Below are positions 46,801 to 52,051 of a DNA stretch of 64,000 nt, piece after piece. Origin of the DNA: Dichetophora obliterata (taxonomy: Eukaryota > Arthropoda > Insecta > Diptera > Sciomyzidae); contig OY986435.1 of the NCBI GenBank assembly GCA_963920525.1, positions 273,102,848 to 273,166,847 of the forward strand. The letters run 5' to 3'. The position numbers were made by a program, and so were the translations under genes. The notes under the pieces are model-generated. The model was not told where the DNA came from, made no database searches, and saw nothing but the letters and a program-made list of their open reading frames with translations. The first letter of the stretch is position 1, and each line of letters opens with the position of its first letter.

Positions 46801-48796
46801 ACTGCGTAAAAAGTCGAATTTCTAAGTGGTTCAAAACGGACAATCTTATTTTTGGTTCTAAGCGTTTGTGGATTTTTTGATCGAGAAAGACTCAACTTTC
46901 TCATACATTCGCGATTTTCTTTTGTTATAAGTGGCTGCTTCTTAGAAGCATGTTCTTCTGGAACTACTTGTCGTACCTTTTCCTGCAAATTCAGCGCTTT
47001 AAAAGGTTCTCGCTGGAATGCAGCAAACGTTTTAAAAGGAGTAGATGACTTGATTGCAACATCAACGGGTTTAAATGAAGATTGGTTATTTTCGTTATCA
47101 TTTTGTTTTTCACAACTCGGTTTGACGGTTGACGCTTGTTCCTGAATGTTTCCATTTACGCCTGCTAAAGAAACAAAAAAAAAATGGCATAAGTGCAGTT
47201 TACAGCCCACGCGTAAATAATCTTTTCTTTATTTTTATTAAACATATATGGGACTCTTAAGTTCAAAAATGCCAAAATAAAATGTCGGTCTCGAATGGTT
47301 TAGGAGGTAAAATTTGCCAAAGTTCTATAATTTAGTGGAAAGTTTGTGTGGAAGCTTCTCTAACCTGCAACATTATACTTAAATTTAACACGAAAACCAC
47401 TGCTTAAAATTACCGCGAAAAATACAAGAACTTTAACCCTAAGAGGGTTAAAGATCACAGTTCTTAGATCACAGTTCTTTATTTTGGTACATTTTAAGAG
47501 AATTTAAAAGACAAGAAAAATTGTTATTAAAAATCGCGGCGATTTTTTTAACCATCGCTTATGTTACTATAGAATTTACTATGTAAATATTTAAAAAAAT
47601 TGTTATTAAAAATCACGGCGATTTTTAATAACAATTTTTCGCCTGCGGCCCTTTTTTTAACTATCGTTTATGTTACTATAGAATTTACTATGTAATTATT
47701 TAAAAAATTGTTATTAAAAATCGCGGCGCTTTCTTTATCCACCATTTATTTAGCAGTTCCTAAATATTTCAAAAATTCTTATTAAAATAATAATATTTTA
47801 TGGCTTTTATAACTTACTCTGTACATGTCGTAAAAATTTCTCAAAACTTAATCGTTCATGTAACTATTTAACTTACTTTGTAAATCTCTTAAACCACTTG
47901 AGATGCGACTTTTTTGCATATTTGTATTAAGGGGCTCTAAATACACAATTTTACCTATCTAATGCATTCTTAGAACTTCACTTATGCCTGAAAAGTAAAG
48001 ATTTTTGTATATGGAAAAAGCCACTTTTTTCAAACATTCACGATTTTTATCTCCTAAACCACTTGAGACCGACTTTTTTTTTTTGCAGATTTGGATTAAG
48101 GGTCTCTAAATACACATTTTGAAAAAAAAAAAACAAAAAAAAGGGGCGTGGGCTGTAAAGTGCACTTATTCCAAAAAATTACTTTTCGTAATTATACACG
48201 TATTAGAGCCTGAACAGAATCAAAAATCGTTGTGATCGACGATTCGTTGTTGTTGGAAAATACATGCAAAATACGCAGCTCGTTTTCTGCTCAGGCCGTT
48301 TGATTCTGTTCAGGCTCTTATTTGATATAAACTTACAATTATCATCATTTTCCTTATTTTTATCATTTCGCAGCCTGTGCGTTCTCATGGGACTTTTATG
48401 ATTTTTTGACTTCTGCACCATCGTATCCTGTTTCGTGTTGTCGTGTACGCGGCTCAAGCGTACGCGGCATTTTTTTGTTGAACTTGACGTGTTCTTCGAA
48501 ATCTGGTTAGGAGCGCTGCTGACGTCACATAAGTGGTCCAGATCTAATGCCAACGGCGGCATTTTGTAACGCTTTAATTTCAACACACAATTCCTTCTTT
48601 GCGGATGCCGTTTCGAATTTATATTCGTCGTAGGCGAGCCTATGTTTCCCTCCTGCGGTTCATTACCTTTTCCGTTTTGCGTTTTAGATTTCCCTTGAGT
48701 CTTTTTATTACGACTAATTAAAACTGATTTTGTGTTTACTTGTTTTAATGAATTACACTTGGGCGTTACCGCTGTTTGACCCACTCGTTTCGCCAT
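13603..48796 (-). CDS. dmt: Dalmatian/Sororin-like cohesion protector, five exons
   Basis: Joined exons give about 1,011 residues. Known role of the family: sororin binds Pds5 and keeps Wapl from releasing cohesin, so sister chromatids stay joined until mitosis; in flies this is done by the long protein Dalmatian. Visible support: an FGF motif (SDLFGFEEF, about residue 795), the Pds5/Wapl-competition motif of sororins; three KEN boxes (about 148, 235, 555), the APC/C degradation signal; and a C-terminal tail FMNEF...VDKYELIIE resembling the conserved sororin end. The rest is low-complexity and charged, as expected. All four introns have GT-AG ends and compatible phases (1, 1, 0, 0), which strongly supports the joins. 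The start at 48796 has a G at -3 and G at +4; an upstream in-frame ATG at 48868 would add 24 residues. The orthologue name is inferred from motifs, not from a search. Confidence 0.83.
13870..14454. other. Start of intron 4 region, AT-rich
   Basis: Intronic. A CAGACGGTGCACA motif occurs twice (near 14188 and 14343), but I assign no element. Confidence 0.4.
14455..14785 (+). repeat. tRNA-derived SINE, copy 1
   Basis: The head has pol III promoter boxes: A-box TAGCCTAGTGG and B-box GGTTCAATTCC, about 50 bp apart. The body is shared with 17214-17556 (TTCGGAGTCGGCATAAAAC block), followed by GAAATGGCCAGTTTAT and a T-rich tail. No clear target duplication. It lies antisense within intron 4 of the dmt-like gene. 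Confidence 0.82.
14786..17200. other. Intron 4, AT-rich, few landmarks
   Basis: No exon or element supported apart from a minisatellite at 17026-17090. A 70-codon minus-strand frame at 15475-15687 has no recognisable domain and no matching splice phase. Confidence 0.4.
17026..17090. repeat. Minisatellite, about 28-bp unit, 2.4 copies
   Basis: A unit resembling TTTTATAGAAGTTTATTTAT plus AGACC is repeated head to tail. Confidence 0.75.
17214..17556 (+). repeat. tRNA-derived SINE, copy 2, with 13-bp target duplication
   Basis: Same A-box, B-box and body as copy 1. Flanked by the perfect direct repeat TAATATAATATGT (17201-17213 and 17557-17569), with a T-rich tail before the right copy. This proves retroposition as a discrete unit and fixes the SINE ends. 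Confidence 0.9.
17861..18933 (+). pseudogene. LINE apurinic-like endonuclease domain
   Basis: The frame reads ICTWNVRTL, ADITAIQEMRWKG (catalytic Glu in IQE), ICAHAPT, IGDFNAKVG (catalytic Asp), NQIDHVLID and SDHYLV (catalytic His), the classic order of the exonuclease-endonuclease-phosphatase fold used by LINEs to nick their target. A frameshift near 18300 splits the domain just before the GDFN motif. The residues after SDHYLV form the linker towards RT and stop at 18933. The first codon is arbitrary, as the frame begins with GTG and has no upstream ATG. Non-functional as it stands. Confidence 0.8.
18934..19343 (+). pseudogene. LINE linker and RT N-terminal part
   Basis: Frameshifted continuation. 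The end encodes NNKAAGADGLPAELFK, the RT motif that precedes the palm in LINEs. It is cut at 19343 by the MITE insertion and resumes at 21007. Confidence 0.7.
19344..21003. mobile_element. TWA-flanked MITE (GGCCGCGTTCATAGT ends), copy 1
   Basis: Ends GGCCGCGTTCATAGT / ACTATGAACGCGGCC with TAA on both sides (19341-19343 and 21004-21006). The LINE reading frame continues directly across if the insert and one TAA are removed. Its sister at 44578-45335 is 758 bp; the extra length here is a foldback element at 19831-20742. Confidence 0.88.
19831..20742. mobile_element. Foldback element nested in the MITE
   Basis: 912 bp flanked by ATT (19828-19830, 20743-20745); the empty site is present in the sister MITE near 45085. 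Layout: a direct-repeat unit (19831-20050), an inverted arm (20051-20282), a second direct-repeat unit (20290-20505) as loop, and the other arm (20512-20742). All units begin GGSTGTATTTCTTTATTC. No coding capacity. Confidence 0.85.
21007..22320 (+). pseudogene. LINE reverse transcriptase, C-terminal part
   Basis: The frame continues with an IPNDWNLSVLCPIHKKGD block, CANYRG, GPYQYGFRPGKSAIDQIF, FVDYKAAFDS (motif A Asp) and GFRQGD. At about 21565 the frame passes from ADLRRS straight to DIDIIG; in this family a segment with the YADD catalytic box belongs here, so most of that box is deleted. Another deletion and frameshift fall at about 21445-21490. Thumb and connection follow (YLGSSIN, LANRCYFGLSRQLRS, LLYASQTWTL), then a frameshift near 22013 and an RRWLGHV-like tail. 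The enzyme is dead. Confidence 0.82.
22376..22981. other. Intron 4, A-rich low-complexity
   Basis: Iterated short motifs of the type CACCCAAAAATAAAATTAAAAAT suggest a decayed simple repeat. No gene. Confidence 0.4.
22982..23182. mobile_element. Short MITE with GGGGCCGTTCAA ends
   Basis: 201 bp; ends GGGGCCGTTCAA and TTGAATGGCCCC, flanked by TTA on both sides (22979-22981, 23183-23185). The TWA duplication suggests a Harbinger-type mover, although similar ends occur in other superfamilies. Confidence 0.75.
23577..24165. mobile_element. hAT-type MITE with 8-bp target duplication
   Basis: Ends CAGGGACCG / CGGTCCCTG, flanked by the perfect 8-bp repeat GAAAAAAT (23569-23576, 24166-24173). CAGNG-type ends plus 8-bp duplication identify hAT. 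The interior has a diverged tandem array (about 40-50-bp unit, ATCAAAAATAAAAGTTAAAA) and no gene. Confidence 0.88.
24166..24624. other. Intron 4, near the exon 4 donor
   Basis: Nothing recognised. The 5' splice site GTAAGC of intron 4 is at 24624-24619 on the minus strand. Confidence 0.45.
24625..25710 (-). CDS. dmt: dmt-like exon 4 (FGF motif)
   Basis: Acceptor TTCTGCTAG ends at 25711; the exon begins in phase 0 with ITNKRKLLEVAQKFVSTPVR and ends at GAAAAG before GTAAGC. It encodes 362 residues, rich in Ser, Asn and Pro. It carries SDLFGFEEF (FGF motif), an SPWR motif near its start and many SP/TP sites (candidate CDK sites, by inference). This is the largest exon and the main support for the sororin assignment. 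Confidence 0.85.
25768..26483 (-). CDS. dmt: dmt-like exon 3
   Basis: Acceptor GTAACTATTGCAG ends at 26484; two bases complete the codon split by intron 2, then SFKNFANRSDLIEQLLLSDN follows. The exon ends at AAGAAG before GTAACG, phase 0. It encodes about 238 residues: acidic EEEE start, Lys-rich middle and a KEN box close to the end. Intron 3 (25711-25767) is only 57 bp, short as usual for flies. Confidence 0.85.
26571..28313. mobile_element. hAT-type element with CARTGTTGCCAGA ends
   Basis: Ends CAGTGTTGCCAGA and TCTGGCAACATTG, flanked by CTTGTGCG and GTTGTGCG (7 of 8 match). No transposase is recognisable. The inside has a duplicated block of about 80 bp (27258-27340 and 27822-27898) bracketing about 480 bp with a tRNA-like head. 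It lies in intron 2, 87 bp from the exon 3 acceptor. Confidence 0.8.
27547..27720 (+). repeat. Possible tRNA-related SINE head
   Basis: CCCCGGTGGTGCAGTGCGTTAG resembles a tRNA 5' half with an A-box, followed by a GGGTATC and GCCGGGTAGAAATT region. A clean B-box is not visible. Tentative. Confidence 0.35.
28369..28480 (-). repeat. Degenerate fragment of the SINE body
   Basis: Antisense match to the body of the SINEs at 14455 and 17214 (CTTCTTGAGAACATAAGCC and TTCGGAGTCG blocks, diverged). Head and tail are missing. Confidence 0.55.
28481..29134. other. Intron 2, AT-rich
   Basis: A segment at 28517-28580 (ACAGGATGTCAAGCAATA...GAAGTGAAAGGTGAT) is related in inverted orientation to 45510-45572 and resembles a mariner-type end. 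Otherwise nothing. Confidence 0.35.
29317..29863 (-). mobile_element. 5'-truncated LINE fragment inserted in the Tc1 element
   Basis: Flanked by the 12-bp direct repeat GTAATGTAAATA (29305-29316, 29864-29875), showing target-primed insertion. The minus strand encodes a Jockey-like LINE C-terminus: LQELYRNLERRATLAV, RPRKDCRTLVGMLNGHC, and a CRKC...HLLCTCP zinc-binding motif. It ends in GTTTAACCTAACA with no poly(A). Only about 150 codons remain, with at least one frameshift. Confidence 0.82.
30095..31035 (+). pseudogene. Tc1-like transposase pseudogene
   Basis: Starts with ATG at 30095. The N-terminal paired-like helix-turn-helix (LSQKEIAIKYSIHKPTICGIV) is followed by an RRRPCKT linker. The first catalytic Asp is in VVFSDESKF, after a frameshift near 30520. 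The second Asp should lie in a QDNDPKHTS-like motif; here the segment reads FQHESGP next to KHTSKM, with another frameshift near 30775, so that Asp is lost. The C-terminal Glu survives in SLIESLWE. The stop is at 31033-31035. It is clearly dead. The reaction would be cut-and-paste at TA. Confidence 0.85.
31345..32019. mobile_element. Harbinger-type element with GGGCCRCTTTCTCAATGT ends
   Basis: 675 bp; ends GGGCCACTTTCTCAATGTCC and its near-perfect inverse, flanked by TAA (31342-31344, 32020-32022). A third, inner copy of the end motif lies near 31947-31968. It contains a remnant of a Myb/SANT-like protein, the usual partner gene of PIF/Harbinger transposons. Confidence 0.85.
31563..31740 (+). 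pseudogene. Myb/SANT-like protein remnant
   Basis: The first frame reads MTKRNRLPKFTSYEEKFFIG, then shifts; the next frame gives HGHIIENKKKDAVAFEKKK. This order (R-P-K-F-T-x-E-E start, HIIENKK middle) matches the Myb/SANT-like DNA-binding proteins encoded by Harbinger elements. At least two frameshifts within 60 codons; non-functional. Confidence 0.6.
32270..32480 (+). pseudogene. Mariner/IS630-type transposase C-terminal fragment
   Basis: IRWPSRSPDLIPLDFF is the diagnostic block before the last catalytic acid in many insect mariner-like transposases. A frameshift follows after DFF (the next frame would give GRMKDLVYAKEI). No inverted ends identified. Remnant only. Confidence 0.6.
32560..34090 (+). 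pseudogene. Transib (RAG1-related) transposase remnant
   Basis: Several frames in order: a KLRQRCFPIVQKC-like region; LQSLLDHTASRLL; SKWGFGGSSSHTQYKQRF, where WGFDGSS with a catalytic Asp is expected, so that Asp appears changed to Gly; an IWQNP..PSSTRF-like stretch near 33062; TMVDGKTCNSLF; CYLCDASSMDFNNIEEM; RPKPGFGNSND then RNVARKFF; and MTPTLHKILIHGSDVIRHAL...EARNKDFKNLRERYSRKTSR. The last block corresponds to the RAG1 region with its catalytic Glu. The family assignment rests on my memory of Transib and RAG1 motifs. There are many frameshifts and stops; it is long dead. CACNRTG ends were not found. Confidence 0.65.
34091..34493. other. Intron 2 spacer
   Basis: No feature seen between the Transib remnant and palindrome 2. 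It includes the left target duplication of palindrome 2 (CATACAA at 34487-34493). Confidence 0.4.
34494..36715. repeat. Left arm of palindrome 2 (intron 2)
   Basis: Inverted partner of 37588-39791. The ends begin CAACGAGTATAAATTATACC. The arm is very AT-rich with a TA microsatellite near 35155-35177. It lies wholly inside intron 2 of the dmt-like gene. Relative to the right arm it has about 35 extra bp near 34820-34855. Confidence 0.92.
36249..37587. repeat. Satellite-like tandem repeats at the centre of palindrome 2
   Basis: A unit of about 535 bp, starting AAAACTACATATCAGATAAG, occurs in full at 36249 and in shortened forms at 36785, 37047 and 37546. Each full unit contains three diverged subunits of roughly 180 bp sharing a CATACATC...ACGATTTAT core (near 36250, 36434 and 36627), so it looks like a higher-order satellite. 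The last copy stops at the palindrome centre near 37585. Confidence 0.82.
37588..39791. repeat. Right arm of palindrome 2
   Basis: Inverted copy of the left arm, including one satellite unit. Its outer end is followed by CATACAA (39792-39798), matching the 7 bp before the left arm. This 7-bp duplication indicates that the whole 5.3-kb structure moved as one unit. Confidence 0.92.
39816..39853 (-). repeat. Fragment of the CCTGAACAGAATC-type MITE
   Basis: CGCAACGATTTTTGATTCTG plus TGCAGGCTCTTA matches one end of the MITE at 48206-48317. Confidence 0.65.
40187..40908 (-). pseudogene. LINE reverse transcriptase, thumb and C-terminal part
   Basis: Continues the RT split by the MITE: FNLGKCYVVSYYK, then IRDLGVIFDSSLTFSSHLN, a KSSLEYASFIWSPF block, LEKVQKRFLKFALR and RRLLIGLSSLEDRR, ending after about 240 residues. 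Blocks and order are typical of Jockey/I-type LINEs. There are no internal stops in this part, so the copy is relatively young, but the 5' half is missing. Confidence 0.8.
40909..41334. mobile_element. MITE with AGGCGAATTTACAC ends inside the LINE
   Basis: 426 bp; ends AGGCGAATTTACAC / GTGTAAATTCGCCT, flanked by TAA (40906-40908, 41335-41337). The LINE frame reads through when the insert and one TAA are removed. An inner CGATGATAGTGAACG motif recurs near both ends. Confidence 0.85.
41338..41602 (-). pseudogene. LINE reverse transcriptase, palm part
   Basis: VCGVPQGSILGPLLFVIFIN is RT motif B; the motif C position reads HADDLKVF, so the catalytic aspartates are kept (the usual F or Y is H). 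The frame ends at KQNKLSL, where the MITE begins, and resumes at 40908. Confidence 0.8.
41738..43211. mobile_element. Probable DNA element with GGGCATATAGT ends
   Basis: GGGCATATAGTTTAAA near 41738 and the inverse TTTGACACTATATGCCC ending near 43211 pair up. No target duplication is clear. Inside are two unassigned frames (42483-42674 and 42842-43060) and an inverted pair around TCATGATTCAATTATATATAAGG (42700) and CCTTATATATAATTGAATCA (43120). Confidence 0.5.
43245..43450. repeat. Dispersed repeat, copy 1
   Basis: About 200 bp, from GGTCATATGATCCCTGAA to TTTGATCCCGTGATTT, is about 75-80 percent alike to 53603-53790 in the same orientation. Unknown family. Confidence 0.65.
43785..43953. repeat. 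Diverged right end of the GGCCGCGTTCATAGT MITE family
   Basis: GCTGGCACTAT...CTTTGATCTTTTTTCATAT...CACTATAAACGCGCCC follows the same order as the right end of 44578-45335, and is next to TTA. The left end is missing or unrecognised. Confidence 0.5.
43954..44577. other. Intron 2 spacer, AT-rich
   Basis: Nothing recognised. Confidence 0.4.
44578..45335. mobile_element. TWA-flanked MITE (GGCCGCGTTCATAGT ends), copy 2
   Basis: 758 bp; ends as in copy 1 at 19344-21003 and flanked by TTA on both sides (44575-44577, 45336-45338). It lacks the foldback insertion of copy 1 and therefore shows that empty site. Intron 2. Confidence 0.9.
45339..46657. other. Intron 2, just downstream of exon 2
   Basis: Mostly AT-rich. 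45510-45572 has a mariner-like end (GGGACACCCTGTATA) related to 28517-28580. The 5' splice site of intron 2 (GTAACT) is at 46657-46652 on the minus strand. Confidence 0.4.
46658..47164 (-). CDS. dmt: dmt-like exon 2
   Basis: 507 bp, 169 codons, phase 1 at both ends. The acceptor reads TTTCTTTAGCAG, two AGs three bases apart (NAGNAG), so exon 2 may begin at 47164 or 47161 with no frame change. The sequence includes SSTPFKTFAAFQREPF and a KEN box (ITKENREC). It ends CACAAA before GTAACT. Confidence 0.82.
47510..47760. repeat. Tandem repeat, about 110-120-bp unit, with perfect hairpins
   Basis: Units share TTGTTATTAAAAATC, CGGCG and GTTACTATAGAATTTACTAT. One unit holds TTGTTATTAAAAATC and its exact inverse around a 5-base loop. 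Confidence 0.75.
48206..48317. mobile_element. Short MITE beside the exon 1 splice donor
   Basis: 112 bp; ends GAGCCTGAACAGAATCAAA / TTTGATTCTGTTCAGGCTC, flanked by TTA (48203-48205, 48318-48320). Partial relatives at 39816-39853 and 52988-53030. It sits 15 bp inside intron 1. Confidence 0.85.
48337..48796 (-). CDS. dmt: dmt-like exon 1
   Basis: From ATG at 48796 (MAKRVGQTAVTPK) to the donor AATT before GTAAGT, ending in phase 1. It encodes 153 residues, strongly basic, with a KEN box (NDKNKENDDN) at the end. I prefer this ATG for its context (GTAATGG); the frame is open upstream with another ATG at 48868. Confidence 0.78.
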
Positions 48797-48868
48797 TACT
48801 GCATAGTTCTTTATTGAATATTTACATGCAAAATTAATTTTTAAGTGAACCCGACATTTATTTGGCAT

Positions 48869-49700
48869 ACTTTTTACAAACACAATTAGTTCATTGAAAT
48901 TTCCGCCATTTTTTAAACAACTTGATTGACAAGCATCTTTACAATTTTAGGAACGCGTTCAAAAAGAAAGTAGCAACGACTGTATAACAGTTAGCGAGCA
49001 CACCAACCCTTTAAAACATCACATACAATCACCGCCATATTAAAAAATAAATGTGGCAAGACGTCAAATAAAACAATGAAATCATAATCGCGGCAACACA
49101 GTAAAGTCGATTGTTCAACTTGCAGATCACTCACCAATTTGTAAAAAACTTATAACTTATTGACTCAAAAGTTAATATCGTGACGTTTGAAAATTAGAAA
49201 TAAATGATGAATAAGAAAATAAAACTAACAAACAACAACGAGAATTTGTGCCCGTTCACGAGGTAACTTATTAAATTGCACAATTTAACATCGTGAAGCA
49301 CCTGTCGGTGCGAGAAGTGAACGCGTGTTCTTTGAAATAAAATCGCCAAAAGCGACATGTTCACCTAATAAATTGCTATTAATTTTTCGGAATTTCTTGC
49401 GGAGACAGTGAAAATGGCGCAATATAAATACGTATATAACCTCGTCATGTTAAAGCAAGTGTCAAAATATATAATCTCTAGAAAAGTAAACATTTCACTG
49501 GGTTCCATTTTAGGCGTCCTAATCAGTGTTGTCAGAGCAAATTTTTTTTTTTGTAACCTGAACGCAAAATAAAAATATACAAAATGCAAAAAAAAAAAAT
49601 AGCCAAAATATTTATTCATCGACCAAGGCTGTTAATTTCGCTTACTTTTTGGCGAAAGGGGGCGTGCTTCGGAAATTTCAAAATAAATGAGCGTGCTCAT
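48869..49700. other. Upstream region of the dmt-like gene
   Basis: Should hold the promoter and 5' UTR. I see no clear TATA box or initiator, and no divergent gene. The left target copy (GTGCTCAT) of the next element ends at 49700. Confidence 0.4.
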
Positions 49701-51057
49701 CACGGTTGCCACCTCAAATTCCCATAAAAAATATCTTTTTCCCACGAGAACAAAAAAAAAATTACCACGACAATTCCCATACCAAAGTACTAAAAAAATC
49801 CCACGGCTATTAAAAAAATACCACAAAAACTACCACAAGTATTTAAAATTACCACAAAAATACCACGCATTAAAAAATACCACAAAAAATACCACAAAAA
49901 ATTCTTTTTTAAAATTCTTGTTAAGAAATTCTTGATAAAAACAAAAGAAAGTCCGTACATGTTTTTATTTTCAAAATATGTCAAATTTAATTCAAAATAG
50001 AGTTTTTAAAACAAAACAATTATTCTGACTGATTGAATTCAAAGGTTGAACAGAACAGAACCGTTATTTCATTCAAAATTGTGCGACTCAAGTAGCATTT
50101 TTCAATTAACCGTGCTTAGCACGAAAGATATAAATAAATAATAATAAAAGAAAGCATAAGAAAAAATGTTCTGCATTCCACTTCCGAGTGGAAGTTAAAA
50201 TAAATCATAATTGAATTCGATATTTGGTGTTCTATATAACATATATAACTTTTTTGGTTATACAATTGATTATATTAATAAATTAAATAAAATACAAAAA
50301 GAAATAAGTGATATGTTGAACACCAAATATCAAATTCAACTATGATTTATTTTCACTTTCACTCTAAAGTGGAATGCAGAACATGCCTGATAATTGTTTT
50401 TGTGTCTGATTTTAATTTTTATGAATTAGTTTCACGCACTGCTATTATTTTGACTGTAGTTGTATTTACATTTAGCTGTCGATTTCTTAATTTTGTTCAT
50501 TATGTTTAAAGTTGTACATATTATTTTTAAACAAATTATAATGATTTTTGTTAAATACAATCTTGTAATTTTTTTGTTTCTGATAAGCCTTTTGCATGAA
50601 GAATAGCGGCGACCAAATCCGTCGAAGCTATGTTTCTAAGTGTAGTTTTATTTAAATTTAATACGTTCAATGTGTTGCTGCGTGAGCTTTTTTTAATTTG
50701 TATGCGTTCATAACACATTCAATATATAACCAGGTGTGAAAAAGCGTGCGGAGATATTTGTGCAAAAATAACATTTTAAAACTGTAAGGAAACGAAGTTT
50801 TGCGCAAATATTGATTAAAAATCCTTAAAACTTAAAAATTCCCCAAAAAATCCCACGTGAACTAAAAAATACCATGCTGAATTAAAAAATACCATGAGAA
50901 ATTTTAACTCCCACGTCAATTAAAAATTCCCAAAAAAAAATCCCACGTGAATTAAAAAAGACCATGCTGAATTAAAAAATAACATGGGAATTTTTAATTC
51001 CCACGGCAATTAAAAATTCCCAAATATTATATTTTTCTATTAAAGGTGGCAACCGTG
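49701..51057. mobile_element. hAT-like MITE with CACGGTTGCCACCT ends, copy A
   Basis: 1,357 bp; ends CACGGTTGCCACCT / AGGTGGCAACCGTG, flanked by GTGCTCAT and GGGCTCAT (7 of 8). Both subterminal regions are arrays of a short motif like CCCACG..AATTAAAAAAT. A hairpin element is nested at 50166-50384. Copy B is at 62356-63230. Confidence 0.85.
50166..50384. mobile_element. Nested hairpin element (ATGTTCTGCATTCCACTT ends)
   Basis: 219 bp, with inverted arms of about 65 bp (ATGTTCTGCATTCCACTT...ATTTGGTGTTC) around an AT-rich loop. No target duplication is evident. Confidence 0.75.
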
Positions 51058-51348
51058 GGGCTCATTGGATGAAATTATTTTTAATCCAAATAAAACGTAC
51101 TTTAGCAAATGTAATGAAAAGTCAAGTTCAAGTTAATTCTCGAGCTACCTGAATACTTCTTCGATTAGGAAGCACTGCCTTAACGACACAATTTAGTTTA
51201 GATCGCATTTAGATCAATTCGCATAGAGCCTTAAATGTTTAATAATAAAACAAAAAAACGAATCAACTAAAAATCGTAATTTTTGGCATAAAAATGAAAG
51301 AAAATCGTCATGTCATAATTATTACCAAAAAAGTTTAAATTACGATGG

Positions 51349-51586
51349 CCCTTATTCTTGAACCCGCGCTCGCTCTCAAAACGACGTCGAATCAAAATTG
51401 TTATATTCTTGAAACTTTCAATTTCGACTTTGAGACCTGCAGTGATTGTTCATGTCAATTATTGAACAAATGTCGTCAAATAAATGTTTAAATTTTTGAT
51501 CGTCGAAATGATCTTCGACGACAATTCATTAGTGAAAGTGAGCTCTCGACGACGACATTTACTCGACGCGGATTCAAGAATAAGGG
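51349..51586. mobile_element. MITE with CCCTTATTCTTGAA ends
   Basis: 238 bp; ends CCCTTATTCTTGAACCCGCG and the near-inverse CGCGGATTCAAGAATAAGGG, flanked by TGG (51346-51348, 51587-51589). The interior has further GACGTCG/CGACGAC dyads. Superfamily uncertain. Confidence 0.75.
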
Positions 51587-51673
51587 TGGTTAATTCGTCA
51601 ATGTTCACAACACTGTTTACTTTCGAAGGTAGCGCGCTCGGAATGTGAGTGCGCTCACAAAAAGTGATCTATT

Positions 51674-52012
51674 GGCCGCATTCAGCGCAGACAACTGTTG
51701 TGAACTGCAATAGTAGCGCTACCTTAGTGCGCGTTAAAAGTTAGATTCAATTTAATTTTTATGTAAATTTAATTCAATTGCAAAGGTTTCTCACTTAAAT
51801 TTGCTGCGTCCTTTCTGTGTTTGTTAACTTAACAGCGTCAGTAGCAGCATCTGACAGTTAACCAAACAGTTGTATTCATGTAGCATAGAATTTGTTCGCT
51901 CGATTAAAAGGCATCCGCTATCTAATAAGTTTTAGTTAGAGCTCTCGAAATTCGACCATTCAGCGAATTTTCACACAACAGTTGCCAACTGTTGTCTGCG
52001 CTGAATGCGGCC
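51674..52012. mobile_element. MITE with GGCCGCATTCAGCGCAGACA ends, copy 1
   Basis: 339 bp, flanked by ATT (51671-51673, 52013-52015). Inverted ends extend through CAACTGTTG. Copy 2 is at 52158-52528, in the same orientation. Confidence 0.88.
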
Positions 52013-52051
52013 ATTAACAGCCTTGCATCGTACCATGGTATAAGGATAGAG

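Larger units (their letters stand above)
47165..48336 (-). other. dmt: Intron 1 of the dmt-like gene with repeats
   Basis: 1,172 bp. It contains a tandem array (47510-47760), a duplicated block (47885-47960 and 48050-48125, sharing AACCACTTGAGA and CTCTAAATACACA) and a MITE 15 bp from the donor. Confidence 0.7.
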
